The notes beneath the pieces were generated by a model. That model worked only from the letters and a program-made list of their open reading frames with translations. It was not told the origin of the DNA and made no database searches. 64,000 nucleotides of DNA. Source: Desertifilum tharense IPPAS B-1220. Lineage in GTDB: Bacteria > Cyanobacteriota > Cyanobacteriia > Cyanobacteriales > Desertifilaceae. Each line of letters begins with the position of its first letter. Positions within the stretch are counted from its first letter, which is position 1. The translations under genes were made by a program, and so were the position numbers. Shown here in pieces: positions 27,157 through 36,072 of the stretch. The stretch lies in NCBI RefSeq assembly GCF_001746915.1, contig NZ_MJGC01000039.1, positions 1 to 64,000 of the forward strand, in the 5' to 3' direction.

Positions 27157-29073
27157 ATGGACACCCAACCCCATCCCCTGTATTCCTACGACTCCCTAAA
27201 ATTGGTTCTATTTAGCGGTAAGGGAGGCGTGGGTAAAACCACGATTTCGAGTGCGTTTGCACGCTTCTGGGGACATCGGTTTCCCCAGGAGAGGATTTTA
27301 CTGATTTCGACCGATCCGGCGCATTCGTTAGGCGATGTTTTGCTAACGCCTGTTTGCGATCGCCCTCAGCCTCAAAGCGATCTCCCTAATTTAAGCATCC
27401 GCGCCCTGGATGCTCAAGAACTCTTGCAGAACTTTAAACAACGTTACGGCGAAGTTTTACAACTGTTAGTCGAACGCGGAAGTTTTGCAACCGCCGAAGA
27501 TTTGACCCCCGTTTGGGAGTTAAACTGGCCGGGACTCGATGAGTTAATGGGGATTTTAGAAATTCAGCGGCTTTTAAACGAAAATGAGGTGGATCGCGTC
27601 GTGGTCGATATGGCCCCTTCGGGTCATGCTTTAAACCTATTGGGGTTAATGGATTTTTTAGATAATTTCTTAGCCGCGCTAGATTTATTTCAAGAAAAAC
27701 ATCGCGCCATGAGTCAGGCGTTTACAGGTCGTTATAGCGCCGATGAAGCCGACCGATTTTTAAAAGAAATGCAAGCTGATTTAACCGCCGGACGCCAACT
27801 CCTGCAAGATGCAACCCGCACCCATTGCTTAGTCGCCAGCATCGCCGAACCGATGAGTTATGCAGAAACAGCGCGATTTTTAGGGTCTTTGCAGGATTTA
27901 AATATTCATGCTGGCGGCATTTTTGTCAATCGGATTGTGAAGTGGGAAGACTCGCCGCAAATGGGCGATCGCTATCACGAACAACAACAAATTCTAGAAC
28001 ACCTGCAAGAGATTGCTCAACCCCTACCGCTGTTTTTGCTTCCCCAACTTCCCGAAGAACCCCTAGGCGGAACCGCACTTGACCTATTATTGGCTCAAAT
28101 TCGTCCCTCAGAAGACGAACCAACTGCACCCGTTGTCCCCGCGATTCAATGGCCCGATAAGATTTTACCCAGCTTAAGCGATTTTCTGAGCGAAGGACGC
28201 CAGCTAGCAATTGTAGGCGGAAAAGGAGGAGTTGGGAAAAGTACCGTCGCCGCCGCGATCGCTTTCGCAATGGCCCAGCGCCACCCAGACTCTAAAATAC
28301 GAGTAGTCTCGATCGATCCGGCTCATTCCCTAGGCGATGCGTTCGGATTAAACTTAAGTCACGAACCTCAGCAGATTCTCCCCAATTTAACCGGAGTCGA
28401 GATTAATTCAGAAATCCTGTTAGAACAATTTCGCGAAGATTACCTTTGGGAACTCGCCGAAATGATTAGCGGCGATCGCACTGACCCAGACAATACCCTA
28501 CAGTTACTGTACGGCCCGGAAGCTTGGCGTAAAATCGTCGCGCAATCTCTCCCCGGAATTGATGAAATCTTATCCCTACTCGCCGTTATCGATCTCTTAG
28601 AGCAAAACACCGAAGACTTAATTATCCTCGATACAGCCCCCACAGGACATCTGCTGCGCTTTTTAGAAATGCCAAACGCCTTAGCCGACTGGTTAGGCTG
28701 GATTTTTAAATTGTGGATCAAATATCAAGATGTTTTGGGACGAACCGAATTTATGGGACGCCTGCGAACCCTGCGCCAGCGCGTCGTCAAAGCCGAGAAA
28801 AAACTCAAAGACTCCCAACACACCGAGTTTATCGGCGTCATCCAAAAAGGAACCGCCACCCTCGCCGAACAAGTCCGTTTAAGCGAATCCTTAGCCGAAA
28901 TGGGCATCAATCAGCGCTATCTCGTCTACAATCGCTTTGAGCCTAGCGACTCCTTAACAGAGGTGAAAGCCAGAGAAACCCTCACCCACCACACCCTCGT
29001 CCATCTCCCCAATTTACCCCGTTCCATAGAACCCTTAGAAAGGATAAAAGGTGCAGCTAGTTTGCTGTTCTAG
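27157..29073 (+). CDS. Double-domain ArsA/Get3-family ATPase
   Basis: A 638-residue fusion of two ArsA/TRC40-like ATPase domains. Each has a deviant Walker A (GKGGVGKTT at 21-29, GKGGVGKST at 355-363) and the switch-I DPAHSLGD motif (STDPAHSLGDVL, SIDPAHSLGDAF). Each also has the APxGHxL motif (MAPSGHALNLLG, TAPTGHLLRFLE). Arsenite-ligand cysteines are absent from the visible motifs, so membrane-protein targeting or another client-transfer role is at least as likely as arsenite efflux. No arsB or arsR is adjacent. ATG at 27157, divergent from lysK. The TAG stop is followed at once by a repeat array. Confidence 0.9.
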   Translation: MDTQPHPLYSYDSLKLVLFSGKGGVGKTTISSAFARFWGHRFPQERILLISTDPAHSLGDVLLTPVCDRPQPQSDLPNLSIRALDAQELLQNFKQRYGEVLQLLVERGSFATAEDLTPVWELNWPGLDELMGILEIQRLLNENEVDRVVVDMAPSGHALNLLGLMDFLDNFLAALDLFQEKHRAMSQAFTGRYSADEADRFLKEMQADLTAGRQLLQDATRTHCLVASIAEPMSYAETARFLGSLQDLNIHAGGIFVNRIVKWEDSPQMGDRYHEQQQILEHLQEIAQPLPLFLLPQLPEEPLGGTALDLLLAQIRPSEDEPTAPVVPAIQWPDKILPSLSDFLSEGRQLAIVGGKGGVGKSTVAAAIAFAMAQRHPDSKIRVVSIDPAHSLGDAFGLNLSHEPQQILPNLTGVEINSEILLEQFREDYLWELAEMISGDRTDPDNTLQLLYGPEAWRKIVAQSLPGIDEILSLLAVIDLLEQNTEDLIILDTAPTGHLLRFLEMPNALADWLGWIFKLWIKYQDVLGRTEFMGRLRTLRQRVVKAEKKLKDSQHTEFIGVIQKGTATLAEQVRLSESLAEMGINQRYLVYNRFEPSDSLTEVKARETLTHHTLVHLPNLPRSIEPLERIKGAASLLF

Positions 29074-29147
29074 AAGAGGGTGGGGGAGAAGAAGGGAATT
29101 GGGAGTTAGGAGTTGGGGGTTGGGGAAGAAGAGATGGGGAGATGGGG
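29073..29147. repeat. G-rich heptad repeat array
   Basis: GAGGGTGGGGGAGAAG, then GGGAATTGGGAGTTAGGAGT and GGGGTTGGGGAAGAAG, ending in octads GAGATGGGGAGATGGGG. It begins directly at the ArsA-family stop codon. It pairs in inverted orientation with the C-rich array at 29338-29437. Confidence 0.88.
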
Positions 29148-29337
29148 TAACTAGATTGGATTGAGGTACGAAACCTAACAGGAACAGCGGTTTGATGGGT
29201 TATGCGCTGTATGCAAGCTGTCCCCACTGAGGCTCTACCCATCCTACCCACAATTAAGTCTCTTTAGCGATCAAATCCCATAGCTTGCACCCCAAGCAAC
29301 AAGCTTCTGGCTTCTAAGACAAAGCGAAATCTTCTAC
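29148..29337. repeat. Dispersed GAGGTACGAAACC / GGGTTATGCGCTG repeat between inverted arrays
   Basis: Contains GATTGAGGTACGAAACCTAAC (29157 onward), similar to the repeat at 15643, and then GGGTTATGCGCTG with CTACCCATCCTACC, similar to text at 39251-39297. No gene is supported. It forms the loop of a potential large hairpin between the flanking G-rich and C-rich arrays. Confidence 0.7.
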
Positions 29338-29435
29338 AAACTCCCAACCCCCCTCTTCCCCCCAACCCCCAACTCCTAACTCCCAACCCCCTTCTTCCCC
29401 CCAACCCCCAACTCCCAACTCCCAATTCCCTTCTT
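29338..29435. repeat. C-rich heptad repeat array
   Basis: CCCAACT/CCTAACT heptads joined by CCCCTCTTCCCC and CCTTCTTCCCC linkers, the inverse of the array at 29073. It ends at the stop codon of the flavoprotein gene (29436). Confidence 0.88.
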
Positions 29436-30650
29436 CTAAGGCTGCGCGCCTAACCAAGCAGTGGTCCAGGCGCTTTGGAAGTTGAAGCCTCCGGTGACGC
29501 CATCGATGTCGAGAATTTCGCCAGCGAAGAATAAACCGGGACAACAGCGGCTTTCCATTGTTTTGAAGTTGACTTCTTTGAGGCTGACGCCGCCGCAGGT
29601 GACGAATTCTTCTTTAAAGATGCCTTTTCCTTGAATCTCGTATTCACCTTGGGTGAGTTCTTGGATGAGTTGATTCAAAAGTTTATTAGAAAGACCTGCC
29701 CAGCGATCGCTCTGGTCAATTCCCAAGTTGGCGGTTAAACTCTGCCATAGGCGGCGAGGAATGGGAACCGGACAGTTTGCAGAGATTTGCTTTTGGGGAA
29801 TTTGGTTTTTGACTTGCCCTAACATTTGCCGTAGGGTATCTTGCGAGTATTGGGGCAACCAGTGAATTTGCAGCTTGGTTTGGTAGCGGGCCTCATGGAG
29901 AAATCTAGCGCCCCAAGCGGAAAGTTTCAAGACCGCCGGGCCGCTGAGTCCCCAGTGGGTAATTAAAACGGGGCCGGTTTGTTCGAGTTTGGCGTCGTTG
30001 AGGCGAACTCGCGCGTTGTTGACTGCAACTCCGGATAAGTCTTGCAGGCGCGGATCGGTAATGTTAAAGGTAAATAGGGAAGGAACGGGGGGGATAATGG
30101 TATGACCCAACGATCGCGCAATTTGATAGCCGAGGGGGTTGCTACCGGTTGCGAGTAAAATGCGATCGCCTAAAATAATCTGTCCCGACTTTAAGCGCAC
30201 CTCAAACCGGGGTTTATCGTCCACTAGTTTATGCTGAATGCCTTGAACAGAGATACCCGTGCGGATATCAACCCCAGCGGCGATCGCTTCTTCTATTAAA
30301 CACTCCACAATCGTTTCTGAGCGATCCGTCACCGGAAACATCCGGCCATCTTCCTCGGTTTTCAGCTTGACGCCGCGATCCTCAAACCACTTGACCGTAT
30401 CGCGGGGTTGAAAGCGGCTAAACGGCCCGCGCAAGGCTTTCCCGCCTCTGGGGTAATTTTGGACTAAAACGGCGGGATCAAAACAGGCGTGAGTGACATT
30501 ACAGCGTCCTCCGCCGGAAATGCGAACTTTAGCTAAAAGCTGGTTTCCCGCTTCTAACAGAATGACACGAGAGAGGGGGTCAGCTTGAGCAATGGCGATC
30601 GCGCCAAAAAATCCGGCCGCACCCCCACCAATTACAATAACTTGGGACAT
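29436..30650 (-). CDS. HI0933/YhiN-family flavoprotein
   Basis: A 404-residue FAD protein: VIVIGGGAAGFFGAIAIAQA at the N-terminus, then the family signature RISGGGRCNVTHA near residue 45, ATGSNPLGYQIA in the middle, and the C-terminal closure FAGEILDIDGVTGGFNFQSA. Relatives (YhiN, BaiN) reduce flavins or unsaturated substrates; the true reaction in cyanobacteria is unknown. It lies directly downstream of rubredoxin (the ATG follows the rubredoxin stop with no gap), so the two are probably one transcript, and rubredoxin may supply electrons. ATG at 30650. Confidence 0.88.
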   Translation of the reverse strand: MSQVIVIGGGAAGFFGAIAIAQADPLSRVILLEAGNQLLAKVRISGGGRCNVTHACFDPAVLVQNYPRGGKALRGPFSRFQPRDTVKWFEDRGVKLKTEEDGRMFPVTDRSETIVECLIEEAIAAGVDIRTGISVQGIQHKLVDDKPRFEVRLKSGQIILGDRILLATGSNPLGYQIARSLGHTIIPPVPSLFTFNITDPRLQDLSGVAVNNARVRLNDAKLEQTGPVLITHWGLSGPAVLKLSAWGARFLHEARYQTKLQIHWLPQYSQDTLRQMLGQVKNQIPQKQISANCPVPIPRRLWQSLTANLGIDQSDRWAGLSNKLLNQLIQELTQGEYEIQGKGIFKEEFVTCGGVSLKEVNFKTMESRCCPGLFFAGEILDIDGVTGGFNFQSAWTTAWLGAQP

Positions 30651-30812
30651 TTATTCTACAACTTCAAACTCGGCTTTCGAGGCCCCACAGACGGGACAAA
30701 CCCAATCTTCTGGTAATGAATCAAAATCCGTTCCGGGATCAATCTCTGCGTCAGGATCGCCATCTTCAGGATTATAGACGTAAGCGCATACCGTACAAGT
30801 ATAGGAATCCAC
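30651..30812 (-). CDS. rub: Rubredoxin
   Basis: A 53-residue one-electron carrier with both iron-binding knuckles, [10 protein letters not shown] and [11 protein letters not shown] chose the GTG at 30812: it gives the standard rubredoxin length and has AGGAGA six bases upstream, while the longer reading to 30869 has no family sequence. It has no C-terminal membrane anchor, so it is not the RubA assembly factor of photosystem II. It abuts the downstream flavoprotein gene. Confidence 0.9.
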   Translation of the reverse strand: MDSYTCTVCAYVYNPEDGDPDAEIDPGTDFDSLPEDWVCPVCGASKAEFEVVE

Positions 30813-30931
30813 GAACGTTCTCCTATTTTGAGCTTGTTTGTATGGTACAGGAACACCGAATCGCCCCATGCGTTAGGCTGGAAAGATATTGCTAACTTCA
30901 ACTTGTGCTAGTACCACTTCTAAGCTGAATA

Positions 30932-33505
30932 ATGTCCAGATCGTACTTTGATACAGAAACGAACGGTCACAAATCTTTTGAACTTCCCGGTTCGCGTCCC
31001 CACTATAACCCCGACCGACCGGGCCAAGTGGAACATATTTTTCTTGACTTAGTGCTGAATATTCCCCAACAAAGTTATTCTGGCACTTGCACGATCCGCT
31101 TAAACCCCGTCTGCGATGGCATCGATCGCCTCAGCTTAGATGCGGTGAATCTCCAGATTGAATCGGTTAAAATTGCCGGAGAGTCCCAAACCTTTGACTG
31201 CGATGGCGAACAGTTACACATTCGCTTATCTTCTCCCACAGTAGCCGATCGACCGATTGAAATTGCGATCGCCTATGCGGTCGAACATCCCCAACGCGGT
31301 CTCTATTTTATCGCCCCCACCGAACATTATCCCAACAAACCGACTCAGGTCTGGACGCAAGGGGAAGATGAGGACTCCCGCTTCTGGTTTCCCTGTTTTG
31401 ACTATCCCGGACAACTCGCCACCTCAGAAATTCGGGTTAAAGTCCCCAAGCCATACATCGCCATTTCTAACGGCGAACTAGTCAACGTCCAAGAAGAGGG
31501 CGATACTAAAATCTTCCACTGGTCGCAAACAGAAATCCACCCCACCTACTTAATGACGCTGGCGGTGGGTGACTTTGCGGAAATTCAGGATGAGTGGAAA
31601 GGTATCCCCGTCACCTATTACGTCGAAAAACTGCGGGAAGAAGATGCGCGGCGCAGCATGGGGAAAACCCCGCGCATGATTGAATTTTTTAGTCAAAAGT
31701 TTGGTTATCCCTATCCCTTCCCCAAATACGCGCAAGTCTGCGTGGATGACTTCATTTTTGGCGGAATGGAGAATACCTCCGCAACGCTATTAACGGATCG
31801 CTGTTTGTTGGACGAACGCGCCTTACTCGATAAGCCGTTTACTGAATTTTTGGTGGCCCATGAGTTGGCGCATCAATGGTTTGGCGACTTAGTGGTGATT
31901 AAACATTGGTCGCACGCTTGGATCAAGGAAGGGATGGCTTCCTATTCTGAGGTGTTGTGGTCGGAACAGGAGTATGGCGCAGAGGATGCGGCCTATTATC
32001 TGTTGCGGGAGGCGCGCAGTTATTTAGCCGAAGATCGAGAACGCTATCGCCGTCCCATTGTCACCCATATTTACCGAGAAGCTATCGAATTATACGATCG
32101 CCATCTCTACGAGAAGGGGGCCTGTGTCTACCACATGATTCGGGCTGAATTGGGCGATGAGTTATTTAACCGGGCGATTCACACCTTTGTCAACGATCGC
32201 GCCCATCAAACGGTAGAAACGATCGATCTATTGCGGGCCATTGAAAAGGCGACGGGCCGCAATTTAATGTTCTTGTTTGACCAATATGTCTTTCGCGGCG
32301 GACATCCCGATTTTAAGGTGGCTTATAGTTGGGATGGCGATAGCAATATGGCGAAGGTGACGGTAACGCAAACCCAGGCGGCGAATGATGAGAAGGCACT
32401 ATTTGACCTCAAAATTCCCATTGGGTTTGGCTATACTGAACCCCAGGTGGAACTGAAAACCTTTAAGATCCGGGCGAACCAGAAGGAACAGAGTTTCTAT
32501 TTCTCGCTTCCTAGCAAGCCTGCGTTTATCAGTTTTGATGCGGGGAATGCGTTTTTAAAAACCGTTGAGTTGGAATACGGCCTCGCGGAACTCAAGGCGC
32601 AGTTACAGTCCGATCCTGACCCGGTTTCGCGCATCTACGCGGCGGGCGCGATCGCTCTTAAAGGGGGTTTGGAAGCTGTTAGAGTCTTAGGAACGGCCCT
32701 TAAGAGCGATCGCTTCTGGGGGGTGCGCCTGGAAGTGGCGAAGAAGCTAGGGGAAATTAAACTCGATCAAGTGGTGGAAACCCTCGCCCCTGGTTTGACG
32801 GATGAGGATGCGCGGGTGAGAAAGGCGGTGGTGGACGCTTTGGCCAATTTGAAGACGCCCGCCAGTTACGATCTGCTGAAGCCTATTGTGGAAAAAGGCG
32901 ATCCGAGTTACCAGGTGGAAGCGTCGGCGGTGGTGGGTTTGGGTAAGTTAGCGGCTTCGGCGACGCTAAAATCTAAAGAGGATGAGGCGATCGCTCTATT
33001 TACCCAAATTTTACGAGAACGGGCGGGTTGGAATGAGGTGGTGCGTTCTGGCGCGATCGCGGGCTTAAGTCAGCTTAAAACATCGGCGATCGCCCTTGAG
33101 CAAATTCTAGAATACACGACGCCAACGGTGACTCAACCCCTACGTTTAGCGGCGATCCGGGCTTTGGGAGCCATTTCGACGGGTCAAACGCCAAATAATG
33201 TAGATTGGATCGTCGAACGCCTAGAGGAACTGTCGCGAGAGACTTTCTTCTTAACGCAAGTCTCGGTGACAGTCGCCCTCGGACAGATGGAAACGCCGAA
33301 AGCGATCGCGGTTTTGCAAGCGCTAGCTAACCAAACCCCAGATGGTCGCGTGCGTCGGATCGCAGAAGAAGCCGTCCAGCGGGTTCAGACCAACTTGGGT
33401 TCAGACCGCGCGGTGAAGCAGTTGCGCGAAGAACTCGATCAACTCAAAAAGGAAAACCAAGAACTGAAAAGCCGCTTGGAAACCTTAGAAGCCAAAGCTA
33501 AATAA
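30932..33505 (+). CDS. M1-family zinc aminopeptidase with C-terminal HEAT repeats
   Basis: An 857-residue protein. The M1 catalytic domain has the substrate-binding GGMEN (277-281), the zinc motif HELAHQWFGDL (HExxH at 310-314), and the third ligand Glu in IKEGMASYSEV about 19 residues later. After the peptidase core (to about 540) the sequence turns into HEAT/armadillo-like helical repeats (about 560-820: RIYAAGAIALKGG, DEDARVRKAVVDALANL, RLAAIRALGAI) and ends in a coiled coil (LREELDQLKKENQELKSRLE). It has no signal peptide, so it is cytosolic, for peptide turnover; the repeat tail may select partners. It is convergent with the response regulator at 33545. Confidence 0.93.
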   Translation: MSRSYFDTETNGHKSFELPGSRPHYNPDRPGQVEHIFLDLVLNIPQQSYSGTCTIRLNPVCDGIDRLSLDAVNLQIESVKIAGESQTFDCDGEQLHIRLSSPTVADRPIEIAIAYAVEHPQRGLYFIAPTEHYPNKPTQVWTQGEDEDSRFWFPCFDYPGQLATSEIRVKVPKPYIAISNGELVNVQEEGDTKIFHWSQTEIHPTYLMTLAVGDFAEIQDEWKGIPVTYYVEKLREEDARRSMGKTPRMIEFFSQKFGYPYPFPKYAQVCVDDFIFGGMENTSATLLTDRCLLDERALLDKPFTEFLVAHELAHQWFGDLVVIKHWSHAWIKEGMASYSEVLWSEQEYGAEDAAYYLLREARSYLAEDRERYRRPIVTHIYREAIELYDRHLYEKGACVYHMIRAELGDELFNRAIHTFVNDRAHQTVETIDLLRAIEKATGRNLMFLFDQYVFRGGHPDFKVAYSWDGDSNMAKVTVTQTQAANDEKALFDLKIPIGFGYTEPQVELKTFKIRANQKEQSFYFSLPSKPAFISFDAGNAFLKTVELEYGLAELKAQLQSDPDPVSRIYAAGAIALKGGLEAVRVLGTALKSDRFWGVRLEVAKKLGEIKLDQVVETLAPGLTDEDARVRKAVVDALANLKTPASYDLLKPIVEKGDPSYQVEASAVVGLGKLAASATLKSKEDEAIALFTQILRERAGWNEVVRSGAIAGLSQLKTSAIALEQILEYTTPTVTQPLRLAAIRALGAISTGQTPNNVDWIVERLEELSRETFFLTQVSVTVALGQMETPKAIAVLQALANQTPDGRVRRIAEEAVQRVQTNLGSDRAVKQLREELDQLKKENQELKSRLETLEAKAK

Positions 33506-33508
33506 GCT

Positions 33509-33546
33509 AGATCGGGGCGTACTCCCCAGTGCGCCCTCTGCGATCT
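33509..33546. terminator. Bidirectional hairpin between convergent genes
   Basis: AGATCGGGGCG and CGCCC...CGATCT form a long stem with a small bulge around TACTCCCCAGTG. It sits just after the aminopeptidase stop and overlaps the stop of the opposing response regulator. There is no clear U-tract, so its terminator role is inferred from position. Confidence 0.5.
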
Positions 33547-33925
33547 ACACCATTTGTCCGCGCTTCTGTAACAGTTGCGTCACGGTTTTGATCAGTTCGT
33601 TGGGTTCAAAGGGCTTCCCGATGTAAGCGTCTGCACCGTTCTTCATCCCCCAGTAGCGATCGACATCAGTGGTTTTGGAAGAACACATCACGATCGGGAC
33701 GTTGCAGGTTTTGGGGTCAGATTTTAAGCGGCGACAGAGTTCGTACCCATTGACGCGGGGCATGACAATATCGGATACCACCAGATCGGGACAAAACTGA
33801 TCTAAATACGCTAGGGCCTCTTCGCCATCGGCAGCCGTTGTCACAGTCAATCTTAATTGTTGCAGGAGGTCTGAGATTAACTGCCGTTGCATTGGGCTAT
33901 CTTCCACGACCAATACTTTAACCAT
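33545..33925 (-). CDS. Single-domain response regulator (CheY/PilH-like)
   Basis: A 126-residue receiver domain without an output domain. Phospho-acceptor D52 in DLVVSDIVMPRVNGYEL, acidic pair ED at 8-9, switch Ser in VMCSSKT, and conserved Lys in YIGKPFEP. The linker and C-terminus resemble PilH-type receivers that act with pilus and chemotaxis kinases. No kinase is next to it. ATG at 33925. The closest receptor in the window is the MCP at 23065. Confidence 0.9.
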   Translation of the reverse strand: MVKVLVVEDSPMQRQLISDLLQQLRLTVTTAADGEEALAYLDQFCPDLVVSDIVMPRVNGYELCRRLKSDPKTCNVPIVMCSSKTTDVDRYWGMKNGADAYIGKPFEPNELIKTVTQLLQKRGQMV

Positions 33926-34370
33926 AGTGACTTCCCCCTATAAACCTCTTCTATTTATCATAAAACGTGCTGAGAATTTTCTGGGAAAATATGCGTATTA
34001 ATTGTTACAATTGAGCCTCCGCAAGGTAACTCAACAAATGGTAAGTTCAAAGATTTTAACCAAAATTGAGCCTTAATGGGACTGAACTGAATAGGGTTTT
34101 AGAAAACTGGGGTAAACCCTCTCAGCCTCGATCGCAACCCCTCTTTGCTTTATTAAAGCTTTATAAATCCCAAAAGGTTTGCTGTATGGGTTCGGGCGAG
34201 TTTTTCTCCCTAGATAAACTGATTGTGTCTGTAGATTTTCGGAAAATCTCTAAGATAAAGAAATTTTAACTTTATATTTTTGATGAAGAATCCGTAGAAA
34301 CACTAGGAATTTTTCTCAGGTTTATGAGAAACTGCCTGCACATCGAGTTTTAGAGTGTAGAAATATCAGG
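33926..34370. other. Intergenic region, no supported gene
   Basis: 445 bp, AT-rich, holding the divergent promoters of the response regulator and the first PEP-CTERM gene. A 67-codon open frame at 34066 has no ribosome site and unconvincing composition. I see no repeat or clear RNA structure. Confidence 0.6.
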
Positions 34371-34973
34371 ATGTTGAAATCAGCGATCGCACCATTGGCA
34401 GGTCTTTCGATCGGTGCAGCATTTCTATCTTTAGGGATATTGCAACCTACCGCCACTCAAGCAATGACCTTCCAGTTTGAAGGTATTTATAATACTTATG
34501 ACGAGCGTCCGGTTCCAGAAATTCCCTTTACCGGAGAAGTCACCGTTGATGAGAACTTGCTAAGAACCCTATTAGAAACTTCTTTAGATGGACTCGTTTT
34601 AATTAAAAGCGATTCTGTATTCGACCTTGCAGGCGCTCTCAAAATTGACTTTGGCGGCACGGCTTTTGCCAATACAGGTCTGAAGCTTACCCCCTTTGTG
34701 GCCCTGAATGGCCCATTTGCTTTGTTGGGGGGAGGGGTAACAATTACCGCAGATGACTTTACCCTCAGTCTCAATCACGGATGTTTGCAAAATACTGAGT
34801 GTAAAGGAATTCTGTCTAAACAGGATTCTGCCTCCCCCATTGGTGGGTATGATTTCCCCGTTTGGCAGGCTGTACGAGAACCTCAACATATTCCTGAACC
34901 CTCGACCTTGCTGGGTTTTGGCGTCGTTGGCACCCTTTTGCTGATGGGTCAACGTTCCAAAACTCAACAGTAA
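34371..34973 (+). CDS. PEP-CTERM sorting-domain protein
   Basis: A 200-residue secreted protein. Signal peptide to about residue 32 (core LAGLSIGAAFLSLGIL, end ATQA). The mature part is a beta-rich domain of about 130 residues with one Cys pair (HGCLQNTECKG). The C-terminal sorting tag is IPEPSTLLGFGVVGTLLLMG followed by a basic tail (QRSK). Exosortase/archaeosortase-type enzymes process such tags and attach the protein to the surface or matrix. First of three PEP-CTERM genes on this strand; the first two are 54 bp apart. Confidence 0.9.
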   Translation: MLKSAIAPLAGLSIGAAFLSLGILQPTATQAMTFQFEGIYNTYDERPVPEIPFTGEVTVDENLLRTLLETSLDGLVLIKSDSVFDLAGALKIDFGGTAFANTGLKLTPFVALNGPFALLGGGVTITADDFTLSLNHGCLQNTECKGILSKQDSASPIGGYDFPVWQAVREPQHIPEPSTLLGFGVVGTLLLMGQRSKTQQ

Positions 34974-35027
34974 GGTGCAATCGCCTTTTTGCCTGAATGT
35001 TCGCTTTAGCGTGTAGGAGTTACTCAG

Positions 35028-35597
35028 ATGAAATTGCCTTTTCCCGGTCAGTTGTTAGCAACGCTTGTCGGTACTACTCTATTTTTAGGAAGTGGGTTGA
35101 ATGCAAGTCCGGCGATCGCCCTCACCTTTTTGTTTGAATCTAGCGATATTCGCCTAAATGGCAGCTATACGATTGATGAATCCATTTTCGATAGTTTAGC
35201 CGCCTCTCCCTCTGGGCTTTCCTTTGAGAATCCCCTCACCGATTTTACGTTCAATATCGATCGGAGCGGTCTATTTAGTTCTACCATTTTCGGAAGCGCC
35301 GAGGGTTTCTTGCTGCAAGTTAAAACGAATGAATCTGTAGCCAGCGATCCCATTGGGGGGGAATTTGGTCCATTTGCGATCGCATTTTCTTTCAATCTCA
35401 CAGCACCAGAAGGTGGTTTAGGCCTGTGCAAATTCCAGCAATGCGAAGGAACGGGTTCCTATGGGGGAAGAGGGGGTCCGGCAGGATTTCAAGTCAGCCA
35501 AAGACCCGCCTCAGTTCCCGAACCCGCTACCCTACTGGGTTTAAGCGTAATTGGGAGTGGGTTATTGCTAAGACGGCGTAGTGTCTTCAAGGGGTAA
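35028..35597 (+). CDS. PEP-CTERM sorting-domain protein
   Basis: A 189-residue secreted protein similar in layout to its upstream neighbour: signal peptide ending ASPAIA near residue 30, a beta-rich domain with a Cys pair (GLCKFQQCEG), and the tag VPEPATLLGLSVIGSG plus RRR. The shared features (a TFLFESSDIR/TFQFEGIYN-like start of the mature chain, a Cys-loop before the tag) suggest the two are diverged tandem duplicates. Function unknown, cell-surface or exopolysaccharide association likely. Confidence 0.9.
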   Translation: MKLPFPGQLLATLVGTTLFLGSGLNASPAIALTFLFESSDIRLNGSYTIDESIFDSLAASPSGLSFENPLTDFTFNIDRSGLFSSTIFGSAEGFLLQVKTNESVASDPIGGEFGPFAIAFSFNLTAPEGGLGLCKFQQCEGTGSYGGRGGPAGFQVSQRPASVPEPATLLGLSVIGSGLLLRRRSVFKG

Positions 35598-36072
35598 GTG
35601 ATTTTACGGTTCTACTTCCCGCGATCGCGCCTATCCCGGCCTGAAATTCAACCTTGTCTCGCATTTTTCTCTGTGAAACTACGTGCAATCGTCAGATTTA
35701 TGTAAATTTTTCATGAATTTGGCAAAATAGCAGCAGAGATTACTGTTTTGAGGATTGAGAACAACAGCGAGTTCTCCCATTCTTCCAAACGTAAAAACAG
35801 CTATCCTTCAAGCACAACAAGCTTTTTGGAGATTTCTCAGCCCTGAGTTCAGCGCGATCGCTTCATCAAAGCTTTATTTCTATTGAGCGACCATTCGATA
35901 AGATTGACTTAACTTCCTCGGCGTGTTGCTGAATACTCTCCATCTTCAACGCAGGCTTCACGCTTTCAATAACGTTTCTGCAAGTTAAAAAGCTTTTTAC
36001 TGGACAACAAAAGTCTAAATCTGCAATCCGATCTACTCGGAACGATCGTCGTAATGGGTTTGAAAAAATATC
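35598..36072. other. Intergenic region, no supported gene
   Basis: 475 bp between the second and third PEP-CTERM genes, AT-rich, with no open frame above about 40 codons that looks coding. It probably carries the terminator of the upstream pair and the promoter of the third gene. I see no repeat family. Confidence 0.6.

Noticed and set aside
30813..30869. N-terminal extension of rubredoxin
   Set aside because: The extension lacks family sequence, and the GTG at 30812 has a good ribosome site and gives the standard length.
34066..34269. 67-codon gene upstream of the first PEP-CTERM gene
   Set aside because: No ribosome site, odd amino acid content and no family features.
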